Assembly (NCBI RefSeq): GCF_000195295.1
Contig: NC_015388.1
Coordinates: 2,914,001-2,978,000, forward strand
Length of the DNA: 64,000 nucleotides
DNA from: Desulfobacca acetoxidans DSM 11109
Lineage (GTDB): Bacteria > Desulfobacterota > Desulfobaccia > Desulfobaccales > Desulfobaccaceae
Direction: 5' to 3'
Shown here: piece by piece, positions 10,214-19,287 of the stretch
How the letters are laid out: each line of letters opens with the position of its first letter
How positions within the stretch are numbered: the first letter of the stretch is position 1
The notes under the pieces: model-generated
Seen by the model: only the letters and a program-made list of their open reading frames with translations
Told to the model about the DNA's origin: nothing
Database searches by the model: none
Program-made: the position numbers and the translations under genes

Positions 10214-11485
10214 ATGAATGAATTAATCAAAAATCCCCCAAATGCCGATGAAGAAGTACATTTATTGGATTATATTATTGTGCTGGCTAAATACAGCCGC
10301 ATGATCATCTATACCAGCGCCATCATGTCTATCCTCACCTTGGGGTATCTGTTAACTCAGCCCAATCAATATACTGCGACGGCTACTATCCTTCCGCCTC
10401 AACAGAATTCCACCCTCAGTGCCCATGTCTTGGACAGTTTGGGGATTTCTAGTAACCCGGCCAGTGCGGTTGGAGGCTTCGGCCGCATGAGCGCCATTTT
10501 AGGCCTTAAATCACCTGGTGATCTGTATGTCGGCATGTTAAAGGGCCTTACCATTAGCGACCGGATCATTGCCAGGTTTAATCTCAGAGAAGTGTACGAA
10601 CAGAAATATATCGAGGGTACCAGAAGACAATTGGCGGCCCGGACGGATATCAAAGCCGGCAAAGAAGGCCTCATTACCATCAGCGCTACCGACGAAAGTC
10701 CCCAAAAAGCCGCTGAAATGGCCAACGCCTTTGTTGAGGAATTGGATAAGTTGCAGCAGGAAATGTCTATCAACGACGCCCGAAATCAATTTGCCTTCCT
10801 GGAAAAGGAAAGGGTCCAGGCCAGTCTCAATCTGACTCGCGCCGAGGAGGAGCTCCGGACCTTCAGCGAAAGCTCCAGTATCGTCCAGATAGATACCCAG
10901 GCCAAGGGCGTCATCGAATATATCACCCAATTACGGGCGGCTATCGATGCCAAAGAAGTCCAGATTCAAGTCGTCCGCCAGAGTGCGACCCCATCCAATT
11001 ATGATCTGATCCGTTTGGAAACCGAGTTGGCGGGGTTGAAGGAAAAACTACGGGCTGCCGAAATCAACGCCGAAAAAAAATGCGAGGGGGATATCTGCAT
11101 CACCGCCGGCAAGATGCCGAACCTGGGCCTGGAATACTTCCGACTCTATCGAGAGGTAAAATACCAGGAAGCCCTCTATCAAATGTTCTCCAAAATGGTG
11201 GAATTGGCCCGCATGGACGCCGCCCGCAACACCGTGGTGAGCACCGTCCATTTCGTCGACCGAGCCAAACCACCCGACCTGAAATCCAAACCCAAAAGGT
11301 TGCTGACTTCAATCTTGGTCGGCATTATCACATTTATCATCATGGTGTTCGTGGCTTTTGGAAGAGAATATTGGCAAAAGGCTTCACAGATGGAATCTGC
11401 CCGCCTGCATGAGTTATCTTCCTGTCTTCAACCCTGGCGGCAGAAAGTAAACCGGATTTTGTCATTTTTACGGATCAAGAGATAA
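10214..11485 (+). CDS. Wzz-type polysaccharide chain-length/co-polymerase protein
   Basis: 423 aa. A short cytoplasmic N-terminus with DEEVHLLDYIIVLAKYSRMI leads into TM1 (about residues 32-50). A periplasmic domain with TATATILPPQ and coiled-coil stretches follows, then TM2 (LLTSILVGIITFIIMVFVAF) and a short tail. No Walker motifs, so it is the Wzz/GNVR part without a BY-kinase. Such proteins set chain length of Wzy-made polymers, matching the Wzx- and Wzy-like genes downstream. Stop and next start overlap as TAATG. Confidence 0.85.
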   Translation: MNELIKNPPNADEEVHLLDYIIVLAKYSRMIIYTSAIMSILTLGYLLTQPNQYTATATILPPQQNSTLSAHVLDSLGISSNPASAVGGFGRMSAILGLKSPGDLYVGMLKGLTISDRIIARFNLREVYEQKYIEGTRRQLAARTDIKAGKEGLITISATDESPQKAAEMANAFVEELDKLQQEMSINDARNQFAFLEKERVQASLNLTRAEEELRTFSESSSIVQIDTQAKGVIEYITQLRAAIDAKEVQIQVVRQSATPSNYDLIRLETELAGLKEKLRAAEINAEKKCEGDICITAGKMPNLGLEYFRLYREVKYQEALYQMFSKMVELARMDAARNTVVSTVHFVDRAKPPDLKSKPKRLLTSILVGIITFIIMVFVAFGREYWQKASQMESARLHELSSCLQPWRQKVNRILSFLRIKR

Positions 11486-12942
11486 TGGGCACGCATATGA
11501 TGACCAGATGTTTAGATATTATCCTGTCTTTGGTAGGCATCCTGCTGCTGCTGCTGATGCTGCCGTGGTTGGCGATTATGATCAAACTTGATACCCCGGG
11601 TCCGGTCTTCTATCTCTGTAACCGGGTCGGGAAAGACGGCAAGATATTCAAGATGTTCAAGTTTCGCACCATGCATGAAACTCCGGTACAATTGGGGCCG
11701 AGCGTATCCGCCCACGGCGATCCCCGGGTCACGACCGTGGGGCGAATTCTCCGCCGCCTCAAATTAAATGAGTTCCCTCAATTCATTAATGTCTTCAAAG
11801 GGGAAATGACCTTGGTTGGCCCCCGTCCGGAATCCCCGGATCTGGCAGAGGCCTATCCGAGGGAGGCCAGAAAAATATTTTCGGTAAAACCTGGTCTGGT
11901 GGGGCCAAACCAGATACTGGGGCGCAATGAGGAAGAGTGGTATCCTCCCGGCGTGGACCATAAGCGGTATTATATCGACCATATTTTGCCTAAGAAACTT
12001 CCTCTGGATCTGCAGTACATTAATGATAAATCCTTTTTCAAGGACCTGAAATATATCTTTCTCGGGCTCATGGCAACCATGACCGGAGCTCTCCGGCGCC
12101 AACATCTGGCTGACAATCGCTGCCAGCTCTGCATGTTGATTACCGACGTCTGCCTCTGCCTCTGCTCTTTCTTTCTGGCTCATCTTTTGCGCTATGAAGG
12201 TTTTTCCCTCGGCAGCAACTACAACCAACTCCTAAAACTCCTTCCCTGGGTAGTTGTCCTGCGCCTGCCGGTATTTATCTATTTCGGTTTTTACCATACC
12301 CTGGTCAGGTATTTGACCATTTTTGATCTGAAAAAAGTCTTTACCGGCCTGGTTGTCTCCAGCATCCTGCTGGCGACGTTTGCGTTCTTCGCCGGACTGG
12401 CCAACAACGGTTACGCCCGCGGTGTCTTTCTCATCGACTGGTTCTGTCTCACCACCCTGATGATCGCTTACAGACTGCTGCTAAAGATGTTATATCAGGG
12501 AAATAAGGCCAAAAGCGAGGCCTCCGGCAATAACCGGAAACATATTCTAATCTGGGGCGCCGGGGATGCCGGGGAACTGTGCCTGCGCTATCTTTTAAAT
12601 GAAATCAATCCCACCTATGACATCGTTGGTTTTATTGATGACGATCTCAAGAAAAGGGGCAAAAAAATCCGAGGAGTCCCCGTATTGGGAGACCGCCATC
12701 ACCTAGATATCCTACGACAATTGTATCAGGTCCAGGAGGTCATCGTCGCCATCTACGCCGCTGATCCTTACGAACTACAGCGGATTTACGCCACCTGCCA
12801 AAATCTCGGATTAAAAACCAGGTGGTTTCGACTCGATGCCAAGGTGGTCGCCAAACCCGATTTCTTCATCGTCAATCATAATAATACCTTTACTCGTGCT
12901 GTTCCTTCTTTCGACCGTCTGGCAACCGCAAGTAAGTCATAG
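11485..12942 (+). CDS. phosphoglycosyltransferase fused to WbpM/FlaA1-type N-terminal half
   Basis: 485 aa. Residues 1 to about 200 are a monotopic bacterial sugar transferase (WcaJ/PglC superfamily): one hydrophobic segment, KMFKFRTM, RRLKLNEFPQFINV, GEMTLVGPRPE and KPGLVGPNQI. It would transfer a sugar-1-phosphate to undecaprenyl phosphate. From about 210 the chain continues with several TM helices and a Rossmann-like domain (LIWGAGDAGELCLRYL, VGFIDDD, GVPVLGD), which is the non-catalytic N-terminal half of WbpM/FlaA1/CapD dehydratases. The catalytic SDR domain is absent and a matching one is encoded at 13862. Start overlaps the Wzz-like stop. Confidence 0.88.
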   Translation: MGTHMMTRCLDIILSLVGILLLLLMLPWLAIMIKLDTPGPVFYLCNRVGKDGKIFKMFKFRTMHETPVQLGPSVSAHGDPRVTTVGRILRRLKLNEFPQFINVFKGEMTLVGPRPESPDLAEAYPREARKIFSVKPGLVGPNQILGRNEEEWYPPGVDHKRYYIDHILPKKLPLDLQYINDKSFFKDLKYIFLGLMATMTGALRRQHLADNRCQLCMLITDVCLCLCSFFLAHLLRYEGFSLGSNYNQLLKLLPWVVVLRLPVFIYFGFYHTLVRYLTIFDLKKVFTGLVVSSILLATFAFFAGLANNGYARGVFLIDWFCLTTLMIAYRLLLKMLYQGNKAKSEASGNNRKHILIWGAGDAGELCLRYLLNEINPTYDIVGFIDDDLKKRGKKIRGVPVLGDRHHLDILRQLYQVQEVIVAIYAADPYELQRIYATCQNLGLKTRWFRLDAKVVAKPDFFIVNHNNTFTRAVPSFDRLATASKS

Positions 12943-12958
12943 AAACAAAGGAGAGACT

Positions 12959-13690
12959 ATGCGTGCAGTTATCCTGGCCGGCGGCAAAGGCATCCGGTTG
13001 GCCCCTTTAACCGAAGTTTTTCCCAAGCCTTTGGTACCCGTCGGCGGCATGCCCATCATGGAAATTGTCATCCGGCAGCTAAAATTCCATGGATTTACCC
13101 GGATAACCCTGGCCGTAGGCTATCTGGCCGATTTAATCCAGGCCTATTTCCAAGATGGATCAAAGTGGGGAGTGTCAATCACTTACTCCCGGGAAGCTAC
13201 TCCCCTCGGCACCGCCGGCCCCCTGGCCCTCATCGACGACCTTAACGAGACCTTCCTGGTGATGAACGCAGACGTGCTCACCTCCCTCGATTATCTCGAT
13301 TTAATCAATTTCCACCGGTCCCATGGCGGAATTGCTACCATCGGCACCAATAAAAAGCATGTAAAAATCGACCTCGGGGTAATTGTTACCAACGGCTTAC
13401 ACACTATCCAGGATTACATCGAGAAACCCACCACCGATTATCAAGTTAGTATGGGTGTCTATATTTTTGAACCCCGGGTCCTCGATTTCATCCGGGGAAA
13501 AGGCTACCTGGATTTCCCCGACTTGGTCAAAACGCTCCTCAAAGCCGGCCTGCCCATAAAATCCTACCCTTTCCAGGGCTACTGGATGGATATCGGCCGA
13601 CACGACGACTACGCCCAGGCCTCAGAAGAATTTTTACAGATGAAAGACGTCGTCCTGCCCGGATTGCAATGCGAAACATCGTCCAGCTAA
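12959..13690 (+). CDS. sugar-phosphate nucleotidyltransferase
   Basis: 243 aa. MRAVILAGGKGIRLAPLTEV with FPKPLVPVGGMP is the nucleotide-binding signature of RmlA/GMP/CDP-type pyrophosphorylases. MNADVL holds the metal-binding Asp, and VIEKP-like DYIEKPT and GYWMDIG follow. It activates a sugar-1-phosphate to an NDP-sugar; nucleotide and sugar cannot be told. The frame is open upstream to 12836, but AAAGGAG before the ATG at 12959 and the family N-terminus fix the start. It is short because the LbH tail is absent. Confidence 0.9.
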   Translation: MRAVILAGGKGIRLAPLTEVFPKPLVPVGGMPIMEIVIRQLKFHGFTRITLAVGYLADLIQAYFQDGSKWGVSITYSREATPLGTAGPLALIDDLNETFLVMNADVLTSLDYLDLINFHRSHGGIATIGTNKKHVKIDLGVIVTNGLHTIQDYIEKPTTDYQVSMGVYIFEPRVLDFIRGKGYLDFPDLVKTLLKAGLPIKSYPFQGYWMDIGRHDDYAQASEEFLQMKDVVLPGLQCETSSS

Positions 13691-13861
13691 GTCACCAGCA
13701 AAATCCGACAATCATTTGCCGGCAGCACATGATTTCTAGTGCAGCACAGGCTTTCTAACCTGGGCGGAATGTGTTTTCTGACTAAACACCTGAAGCCGGA
13801 AACTTTTTCCCCCATTAAGGCGGCTATCCACAACCCCGAAAAAACTTTTTAGGTTAAACCC
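13691..13861. repeat. intergenic gap with a degenerate palindrome of repeat family B
   Basis: GCACAGGCTTTCTAACCTGGGC (13743-13765 area) is a decayed copy of the GCACAGGCT...AGCCTGTGC hairpin that recurs at 28725, 31780, 33575, 33703 and 54815. No other feature seen. Confidence 0.4.
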
Positions 13862-14926
13862 ATGAACATTGCGGATTTCTATAAAAATAAGAATATTCTT
13901 ATCACCGGCGCCGCCGGCACCGTGGGCCGCGAGCTTATCAGGCAGTTGATCAACTACCAGCCTGGCGAACTCAGACTGATGGATAACAATGAATCGGAAA
14001 TGTTCTTCCTCATGGAGGAATACCGAACCTCAAATATCTTCTGCTTCCTGGGCGACATTCGAGACCGCGATAAAATCGAAAAGTTGGCCAAAGACGTCGA
14101 TATCATCATTCATACGGCCGCCTTTAAACACGTCATTCTCTCCGAAATAAACCCCTTCGATGCCGTGCAGACGAATATTATGGGCGTGCAGAATATTATC
14201 AAGGCCGCCTCGGCCAGAAAAGTCAAATACGTCCTGTTTACCAGCAGCGATAAGGCGGTCAATCCTACCAATGTCATGGGAACTTCCAAGCTCATGGGCG
14301 AACGCCTCATCACCGCCGCCAATGCCTTCGATTCCCCCAGGACGGCTGTGTTCTCCAGCACCAGGTTTGGCAATGTCCTGGGCTCCCGCGGCTCGGTGGT
14401 GCCGCTTTTTATGAAACAGATACGGCAGGGGGGGCCGGTCACCCTTACCGATAAGCGCATGACCCGGTTTATTATGACCGTGGCCGAGTCCGCCAACTTA
14501 GTCCTGCAATCCCTTACCCTGGCCCGCGGCGGCGAGGTATTCGTTACCAAGATGCCGGTAGCCCGTATCCCTGACCTGGCCGAAGTCCTAATCGAACTCC
14601 TGGCCCCGAAATACGGTTATGCCCCTGAAGACATTAAAATCATCGAAATAGGCATCAAACCCGGTGAAAAATTATATGAAGAGCTTATGAGCGAAGAAGA
14701 AATGCACCGCTCCCTGGAGCTGAAAGACATGTTCGTGGTTACTCCGGCCTTTAAATCCGTGTATCAGATTACCTTTGAGTATCCGGATACCATATCGCCG
14801 CAGGTCCGCAAGCCATATGCCTCATCCGGTGAATCAGCCTTAATAAAAGAGGCGATAAAAGATTATCTGGTCACTAATCAGGTTCTGGAAGCGGTCGAAT
14901 CAGGATTGTATCGGGGGACGATATGA
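13862..14926 (+). CDS. UDP-sugar 4,6-dehydratase catalytic domain (WbpM/CapD-type SDR)
   Basis: 354 aa extended SDR. NAD-binding GAAGTVGR (residues 17-23), GDIRDRD, TAAFKHV, then TSSDKAVNPTNVMGTSK, in which the usual YxxxK Tyr is replaced by Met139 with Lys143. This Ser-Met-Lys arrangement is typical of the WbpM/PglF/CapD branch. Those proteins normally carry four TM helices and a Rossmann domain in front, and here that half is fused to the phosphoglycosyltransferase at 11485. Likely product: UDP-4-keto-6-deoxy-HexNAc. The stop overlaps the next start as ATGA. Confidence 0.9.
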   Translation: MNIADFYKNKNILITGAAGTVGRELIRQLINYQPGELRLMDNNESEMFFLMEEYRTSNIFCFLGDIRDRDKIEKLAKDVDIIIHTAAFKHVILSEINPFDAVQTNIMGVQNIIKAASARKVKYVLFTSSDKAVNPTNVMGTSKLMGERLITAANAFDSPRTAVFSSTRFGNVLGSRGSVVPLFMKQIRQGGPVTLTDKRMTRFIMTVAESANLVLQSLTLARGGEVFVTKMPVARIPDLAEVLIELLAPKYGYAPEDIKIIEIGIKPGEKLYEELMSEEEMHRSLELKDMFVVTPAFKSVYQITFEYPDTISPQVRKPYASSGESALIKEAIKDYLVTNQVLEAVESGLYRGTI

Positions 14927-16071
14927 AAGTATTGATCTTGGGTGCGGATGGCTATCTGGGATGGCCCACCTGTATGTACTTTTCTCAGCGCAACCACGAG
15001 GTTATCGGCGTTGATAATTATTTCCGCCGCCAGGCTGGCATGGAATTGGATTGCGAATCCTTGATCCCCACCCCCAATCTAAACCGCCGGGCCAAAATCT
15101 GGCAGGAACTCACCGGTAAAAAGATAGATATACAGATTGGCGATGTAACGCATTATCCCTTTCTACTGTCTCTGATGCGCCAGTATACCCCGGACGTCGT
15201 TATCCATTACGCCGAGCAGCCCTCCGCTCCCTACTCCATGATCGATCACGAGAAGGCGGTGTTCACAGTCCAGAATAACCTCATCAGCACCCTGAATATC
15301 GCTTATGCCATTAAGGCAGTCAACCTCGATTGCCATCTGATCAAAATCGGGACCATGGGGGAATACGGCACCCCCGACATCGATATCGAAGAAGGATGGC
15401 TAGAGATTGAACACAAAGGGCGAAAGGACAGGTTTCTTTTCCCCCGGCAGGCCAGCTCCCTGTATCACACTACCAAAATTCAAGACACCGATCTCTTATG
15501 GTTTTACGTCCGAACCTGGGGTCTCCGGGTCACCGATCTCATGCAGGGCCCCGTCTACGGCATCAAGACTGAAGAGAGCGAGCTTGATGAAAATCTGCTG
15601 ACCATTTTTAACTACGACGAAGTTTTTGGAACTGTTTTAAACAGATTTATCGTCCAGGCCATTGCCGGGTATCCCCTCACTGTTTTCGGCAAAGGCGAAC
15701 AGATCCGAGGTTTTATCAATATCAAGGATACCATGCAGTGCGTCTATCTGGCGGCCGCCAATCCTGCGGCAAGCGGTGAACTGAGAATCTTCAACCAGGT
15801 GACCGAAACCTTTTCAATCAACCAGTTGGCTGATAAAGTAAAAAATACGGGGTTAACATTGGGCTATAATGTTGAAATTGCCCACATCGAAAACCCGAGA
15901 GTCGAAAAAGAAAAACACTATTATAATCCTACATATACCGGATTATTAGAGATAGGTTTAGAGCCGCATTATCTTACCGAGGAGGTGTTGATTGATTTGT
16001 TTAATATAGTTTCAAATTATCAAAATGCCATAAATGTTGATACAATATTTAGAGGTGTTAAATGGAATTAG
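14923..16071 (+). CDS. UDP-sulfoquinovose synthase-like SDR (SQD1/SqdB/Agl3 family)
   Basis: 382 aa. GADGYLGWP (NAD binding), VDNYFRRQ, HYAEQPSAPYSM, IGTMGEYGTPDIDIEEG with Thr144, SLYHTTK with Tyr181 and Lys185, DLMQGPVYGI, RGFINIKDT and FNQVTE all match the SQD1 family. The Thr-Tyr-Lys positions fall one residue from those I recall for Arabidopsis SQD1 (145/182/186). SQD1 makes UDP-sulfoquinovose from UDP-glucose and sulfite. In a polysaccharide locus it would supply a sulfonated sugar for the surface glycan rather than a lipid. Role inferred. Confidence 0.85.
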   Translation: MKVLILGADGYLGWPTCMYFSQRNHEVIGVDNYFRRQAGMELDCESLIPTPNLNRRAKIWQELTGKKIDIQIGDVTHYPFLLSLMRQYTPDVVIHYAEQPSAPYSMIDHEKAVFTVQNNLISTLNIAYAIKAVNLDCHLIKIGTMGEYGTPDIDIEEGWLEIEHKGRKDRFLFPRQASSLYHTTKIQDTDLLWFYVRTWGLRVTDLMQGPVYGIKTEESELDENLLTIFNYDEVFGTVLNRFIVQAIAGYPLTVFGKGEQIRGFINIKDTMQCVYLAAANPAASGELRIFNQVTETFSINQLADKVKNTGLTLGYNVEIAHIENPRVEKEKHYYNPTYTGLLEIGLEPHYLTEEVLIDLFNIVSNYQNAINVDTIFRGVKWN

Positions 16072-16110
16072 TGGTTTTTTATCAACTATTATAATATGAA
16101 TAATAGTTTT

Positions 16111-16132
16111 ATATATATATATATATATATAT
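16111..16132. repeat. AT dinucleotide microsatellite
   Basis: About eleven AT units in the 158-bp gap before the Wzx-like gene. It marks the abrupt change to AT-rich DNA and could vary by slippage. It could also affect expression of the downstream genes. Confidence 0.7.
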
Positions 16133-16229
16133 AATATCCCCATAAGCGCACGCCGTGATTTTAAGGTATATCCAGCCGTTTTATAAATAATGTCCGCCGG
16201 ACTTTAATGGTTTACCTTTTGCTCTAAAA

Positions 16230-17498
16230 ATGACCTCTTTATATACTAAGCCACATTTATCTTTTAATAAATTAATATTAAGCGATTTCTATCGCTTATT
16301 TCCAGGTATACTATCTGAATTACTCGGCGGTTTTATTCTTTCCACATTATTGGTGAAATATTTATCTCCAGAGTCTATGGGTATATACACATTGTTATGG
16401 ATTGCCCAAACCCAGATATCAGCTCTATCAACCGGGTGGTTACTAAACTCCATCATCCGCTTTCTTCCGGAAAATCCATATTATCTAAGATATTTTATCA
16501 ACATCTCTTTAAGCACTATTATATTATTAGGATTTATGTGTTTGGTTATAATTCCCATTACATTAATTCTATTGAGAGACTATTTTCAATTTAATTATTT
16601 ATTTTGGACAGCATTGCTCCTGTGCCTTTCATCTTTATATCAGCTTTTCCAAGGAATTTTGCGCGGATTATTCAATCAAGTCATATATAGTACAAACGCT
16701 TTTTTTTTAATATCTATTAAATTAATATTATTAGTAATTTTATTCCAATTTTTCAACAATCGACTTAAAATAACATTTATCATACTTGCTTTAAGTCATT
16801 TACCTTTAATAATATGGCAATATTATAATTTAATAAAGTTATCCTATTACAATAATATTAATAACATATCAATTACCAAACGAACTTTAATAAATAAAAG
16901 TTTTAATTATGGTATCCCACTATCGCTATCATATTTCATAATATTGTTCTTGCAAAGTGGTGATAGATATATCTTATCAGCATTACTAAGCTTAAAGGAT
17001 ATTGGTATTTATTCTTTTTGGATGAGTATTGGATTACAAATTAGCAGAAGCCTATATGGATTTATTTTTATGATTATTAATCCACGTCTTTTCCAAATAT
17101 ACCATACAAAACCATCTAAAACTAATTCCTATGTAAGATTTATGTCATTGATATATATATTTATACTGGGTCCCTTTTTGCTATTAATATCATTTTGTCT
17201 CCCATATTTTTACGAATATATCAAAGCAGATATACAGTACACTTCTCATTCTCATTTACTATTATTTAGTATTGGTATGGGCTTTTTTTCAGGATTGGCA
17301 CAACTATTGGGAAAACGCTTTGAATTTGAAAAAGATACTTTAATATTTGTTTTTGCATCTCTCGTAGGTGTGATTGTCATGGTCTTTGGAATCTTTTTTT
17401 TAGTTCCTTCTTTCGGTTTAAACGGCGCCGGGGTATCTAGTCTAATGGGTTTTGTAATCTATTTTTTAATAATATTTTTTACATCTATCATTAAATAA
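16230..17498 (+). CDS. Wzx-type polysaccharide flippase
   Basis: 422 aa, almost entirely hydrophobic, with about 12 predicted TM helices. The MATE/PST-like opening (LSFNKLILSDFYRLFPGILSELLGGFILSTLLVKYLSPESMGIYTL) is typical of oligosaccharide-lipid flippases. It would move the undecaprenyl-linked repeat unit across the inner membrane. The coding DNA is very AT-rich with many TTA and ATA codons, unlike the genes on either side. No clear SD. Low conservation of the family makes the subfamily uncertain. Confidence 0.8.
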   Translation: MTSLYTKPHLSFNKLILSDFYRLFPGILSELLGGFILSTLLVKYLSPESMGIYTLLWIAQTQISALSTGWLLNSIIRFLPENPYYLRYFINISLSTIILLGFMCLVIIPITLILLRDYFQFNYLFWTALLLCLSSLYQLFQGILRGLFNQVIYSTNAFFLISIKLILLVILFQFFNNRLKITFIILALSHLPLIIWQYYNLIKLSYYNNINNISITKRTLINKSFNYGIPLSLSYFIILFLQSGDRYILSALLSLKDIGIYSFWMSIGLQISRSLYGFIFMIINPRLFQIYHTKPSKTNSYVRFMSLIYIFILGPFLLLISFCLPYFYEYIKADIQYTSHSHLLLFSIGMGFFSGLAQLLGKRFEFEKDTLIFVFASLVGVIVMVFGIFFLVPSFGLNGAGVSSLMGFVIYFLIIFFTSIIK

Positions 17499-17515
17499 GT
17501 AACTTAATTTACCTA

Positions 17516-18853
17516 ATGTTTATGTTATTTTTTGATTTATTGATTATTATTTTAAATTGTGTGCTCAGTGCATACTTTGCCCTGAAACGGGTCAGGCAGG
17601 GTAATATAACTTTCTTATATTACGGTCTAAATTTATTTTTCCTCGGAATCCCAAATCTTTTTTCAGATTATTTTAATATAGATTATAAATGGTTTTTATC
17701 CTCAGGAATAACTTATTATGTATTTGATATAAATACAAGGATATTTGCAAATATTATAAATATTATAGTACTATTATCTTTTTATTTTGGCGAACAATTG
17801 ATGGTTAAGCGAAATATATTTGGCATAAAAATGCCCAATTTTGCTTTTTCATACAATATCAAATTTATTTCGATTCTTAAATGGCTCTCTCTATTCTTTG
17901 CAATTATTGGCTTTGTCTTATTATTTTCAGCTAAAGGAGTTTCTTTTTCAGAAGTAAGCACCCTATTTTCTGCAAAGATGCGTATGCAACATAAAATCCC
18001 GGAATCCTGGATTGGGGCTGTATTAGGTGCACAATTATTATCTTTTCTTATGGTGTACAATTACATATCTTTGTATGAAAAAAGAAGAATATATTTCATT
18101 ATCGGGGTTTTTTTAGTATTTGCCATTATAGCCTCGACAGGAACTAGGAGTTATTTTTTATTTTTTTTAGGTCCATTTTTCTATTATTACATTAAAAATT
18201 ATAAATTAACTAATAATCAATTGTTTTTATTATTTGGTTTTTTCATCTTTGCCCCTTTTGTTTCGGAAATTATAAGACAATGGAGGTATTCAGAAGTAAG
18301 AAATATTAAATCTCTTTTTGATGTATTAAGTAAATTAGATTTTGAATTGTTTATGTCTTATCCAGTTTCTGAAATAAACAACTATGTTTTTTCATTATAT
18401 AATGCAGTAAACCTGTACCCGGCAAGTTATGATTGGCTTTACGGAAATACTTATATTAATATATTATTTTTCTGGCTGCCTTCAGGAACATTACCCGGTT
18501 TTAAAATTGATACCATTTATTATTTTGCAGATGCAGTTTTAGGTATAACTAATTCATATATTGATAGAATAAGTATGCATCCTTCCTTTCCTGGCGATTG
18601 TTATATAAATTTTGGATATTTCTTTTTTATTCCTGCATTTATATGGGGTATAATTTATGGAATATTATATTTAGCAGGAAAAACAAATAAGATAATAGAA
18701 ATTATCGCTGGTGCAACTTCTGGAATGTACTTAGTTTACTTATTTCGAGGAAGTATATATTATGGATTATTTCAAATAATATCCATTATATTGTTTGTAT
18801 TCTCTTGTTACATAATTTTATATATTGGACATTATATTAAAATAAGAACATAG
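17516..18853 (+). CDS. Wzy-like O-antigen/oligosaccharide repeat-unit polymerase
   Basis: 445 aa with about 12 TM helices and a larger loop near residues 280-365 (SEVRNIKSLFDVLSK, FELFMSYPVSEINNYVFSLY). This layout is usual for Wzy polymerases. It would polymerise flipped repeat units in the periplasm, with the Wzz-like protein setting length. It follows the flippase gene by 17 bp and shares its AT-rich composition. The call rests on topology and position, as Wzy sequences are poorly conserved. Confidence 0.7.
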   Translation: MFMLFFDLLIIILNCVLSAYFALKRVRQGNITFLYYGLNLFFLGIPNLFSDYFNIDYKWFLSSGITYYVFDINTRIFANIINIIVLLSFYFGEQLMVKRNIFGIKMPNFAFSYNIKFISILKWLSLFFAIIGFVLLFSAKGVSFSEVSTLFSAKMRMQHKIPESWIGAVLGAQLLSFLMVYNYISLYEKRRIYFIIGVFLVFAIIASTGTRSYFLFFLGPFFYYYIKNYKLTNNQLFLLFGFFIFAPFVSEIIRQWRYSEVRNIKSLFDVLSKLDFELFMSYPVSEINNYVFSLYNAVNLYPASYDWLYGNTYINILFFWLPSGTLPGFKIDTIYYFADAVLGITNSYIDRISMHPSFPGDCYINFGYFFFIPAFIWGIIYGILYLAGKTNKIIEIIAGATSGMYLVYLFRGSIYYGLFQIISIILFVFSCYIILYIGHYIKIRT

Positions 18854-19287
18854 AGGAAAAGTATTATTTATAATAAAGAATTATTATCACGGACATAAAG
18901 TAGAGTGCAATTAAGAGACCTCTTCCAGTTTGGTGGAAGAGGGTTTTGATGATTGTTAAGGCGAAAAATGTATTGGTCCCAATAATAAGCTGGTAATCGA
19001 CTTGGTGTTATTTCAACTGAAAAAATATATTTTTAAAGATATTATTTTTTTGATCCTGATAAGTGTTACAAGTATCTAGAATAACCTGATAAGGTGAGAC
19101 TCTTGTAAAATTAAAATTTCTCCCGGTTGCCATTCTAAGCATGGCGAGTAATCTATCGATATTATAATGTTAATACCCTTAACTACCTTAAGAATAAAAA
19201 CCGCTGATGTGCAGGTGATTCGGATGCGAACTATTTTTATCAAAGCCTGGCTGTATACGGTCATAGAAAATATTCGGAGGTTAAATA
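18854..19287. other. AT-rich intergenic stretch after the Wzy-like gene
   Basis: No convincing gene. A 62-codon minus-strand frame (19076-19264) lacks coding character. The only clear structure is the hairpin at 18919-18946. GGAGG 7 bases before 19288 is the ribosome-binding site of the next gene. Confidence 0.4.
18919..18946 (+). terminator. probable Rho-independent terminator after Wzx-Wzy
   Basis: Perfect 9-bp stem CCTCTTCCA/TGGAAGAGG with a 6-nt loop, followed by GTTTT. It lies 66 bp past the Wzy-like stop. The T-tract is short, so strength is uncertain. Confidence 0.55.

Noticed and set aside
12836-12958. Longer nucleotidyltransferase N-terminus
   Set aside because: It overlaps the 3' end of the previous gene. 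The ATG at 12959 has a strong SD and the conserved GG-x-G-x-R motif follows at once.
19076-19264. 62-codon minus-strand gene
   Set aside because: No SD, no recognisable domain, and composition like the surrounding AT-rich non-coding DNA.
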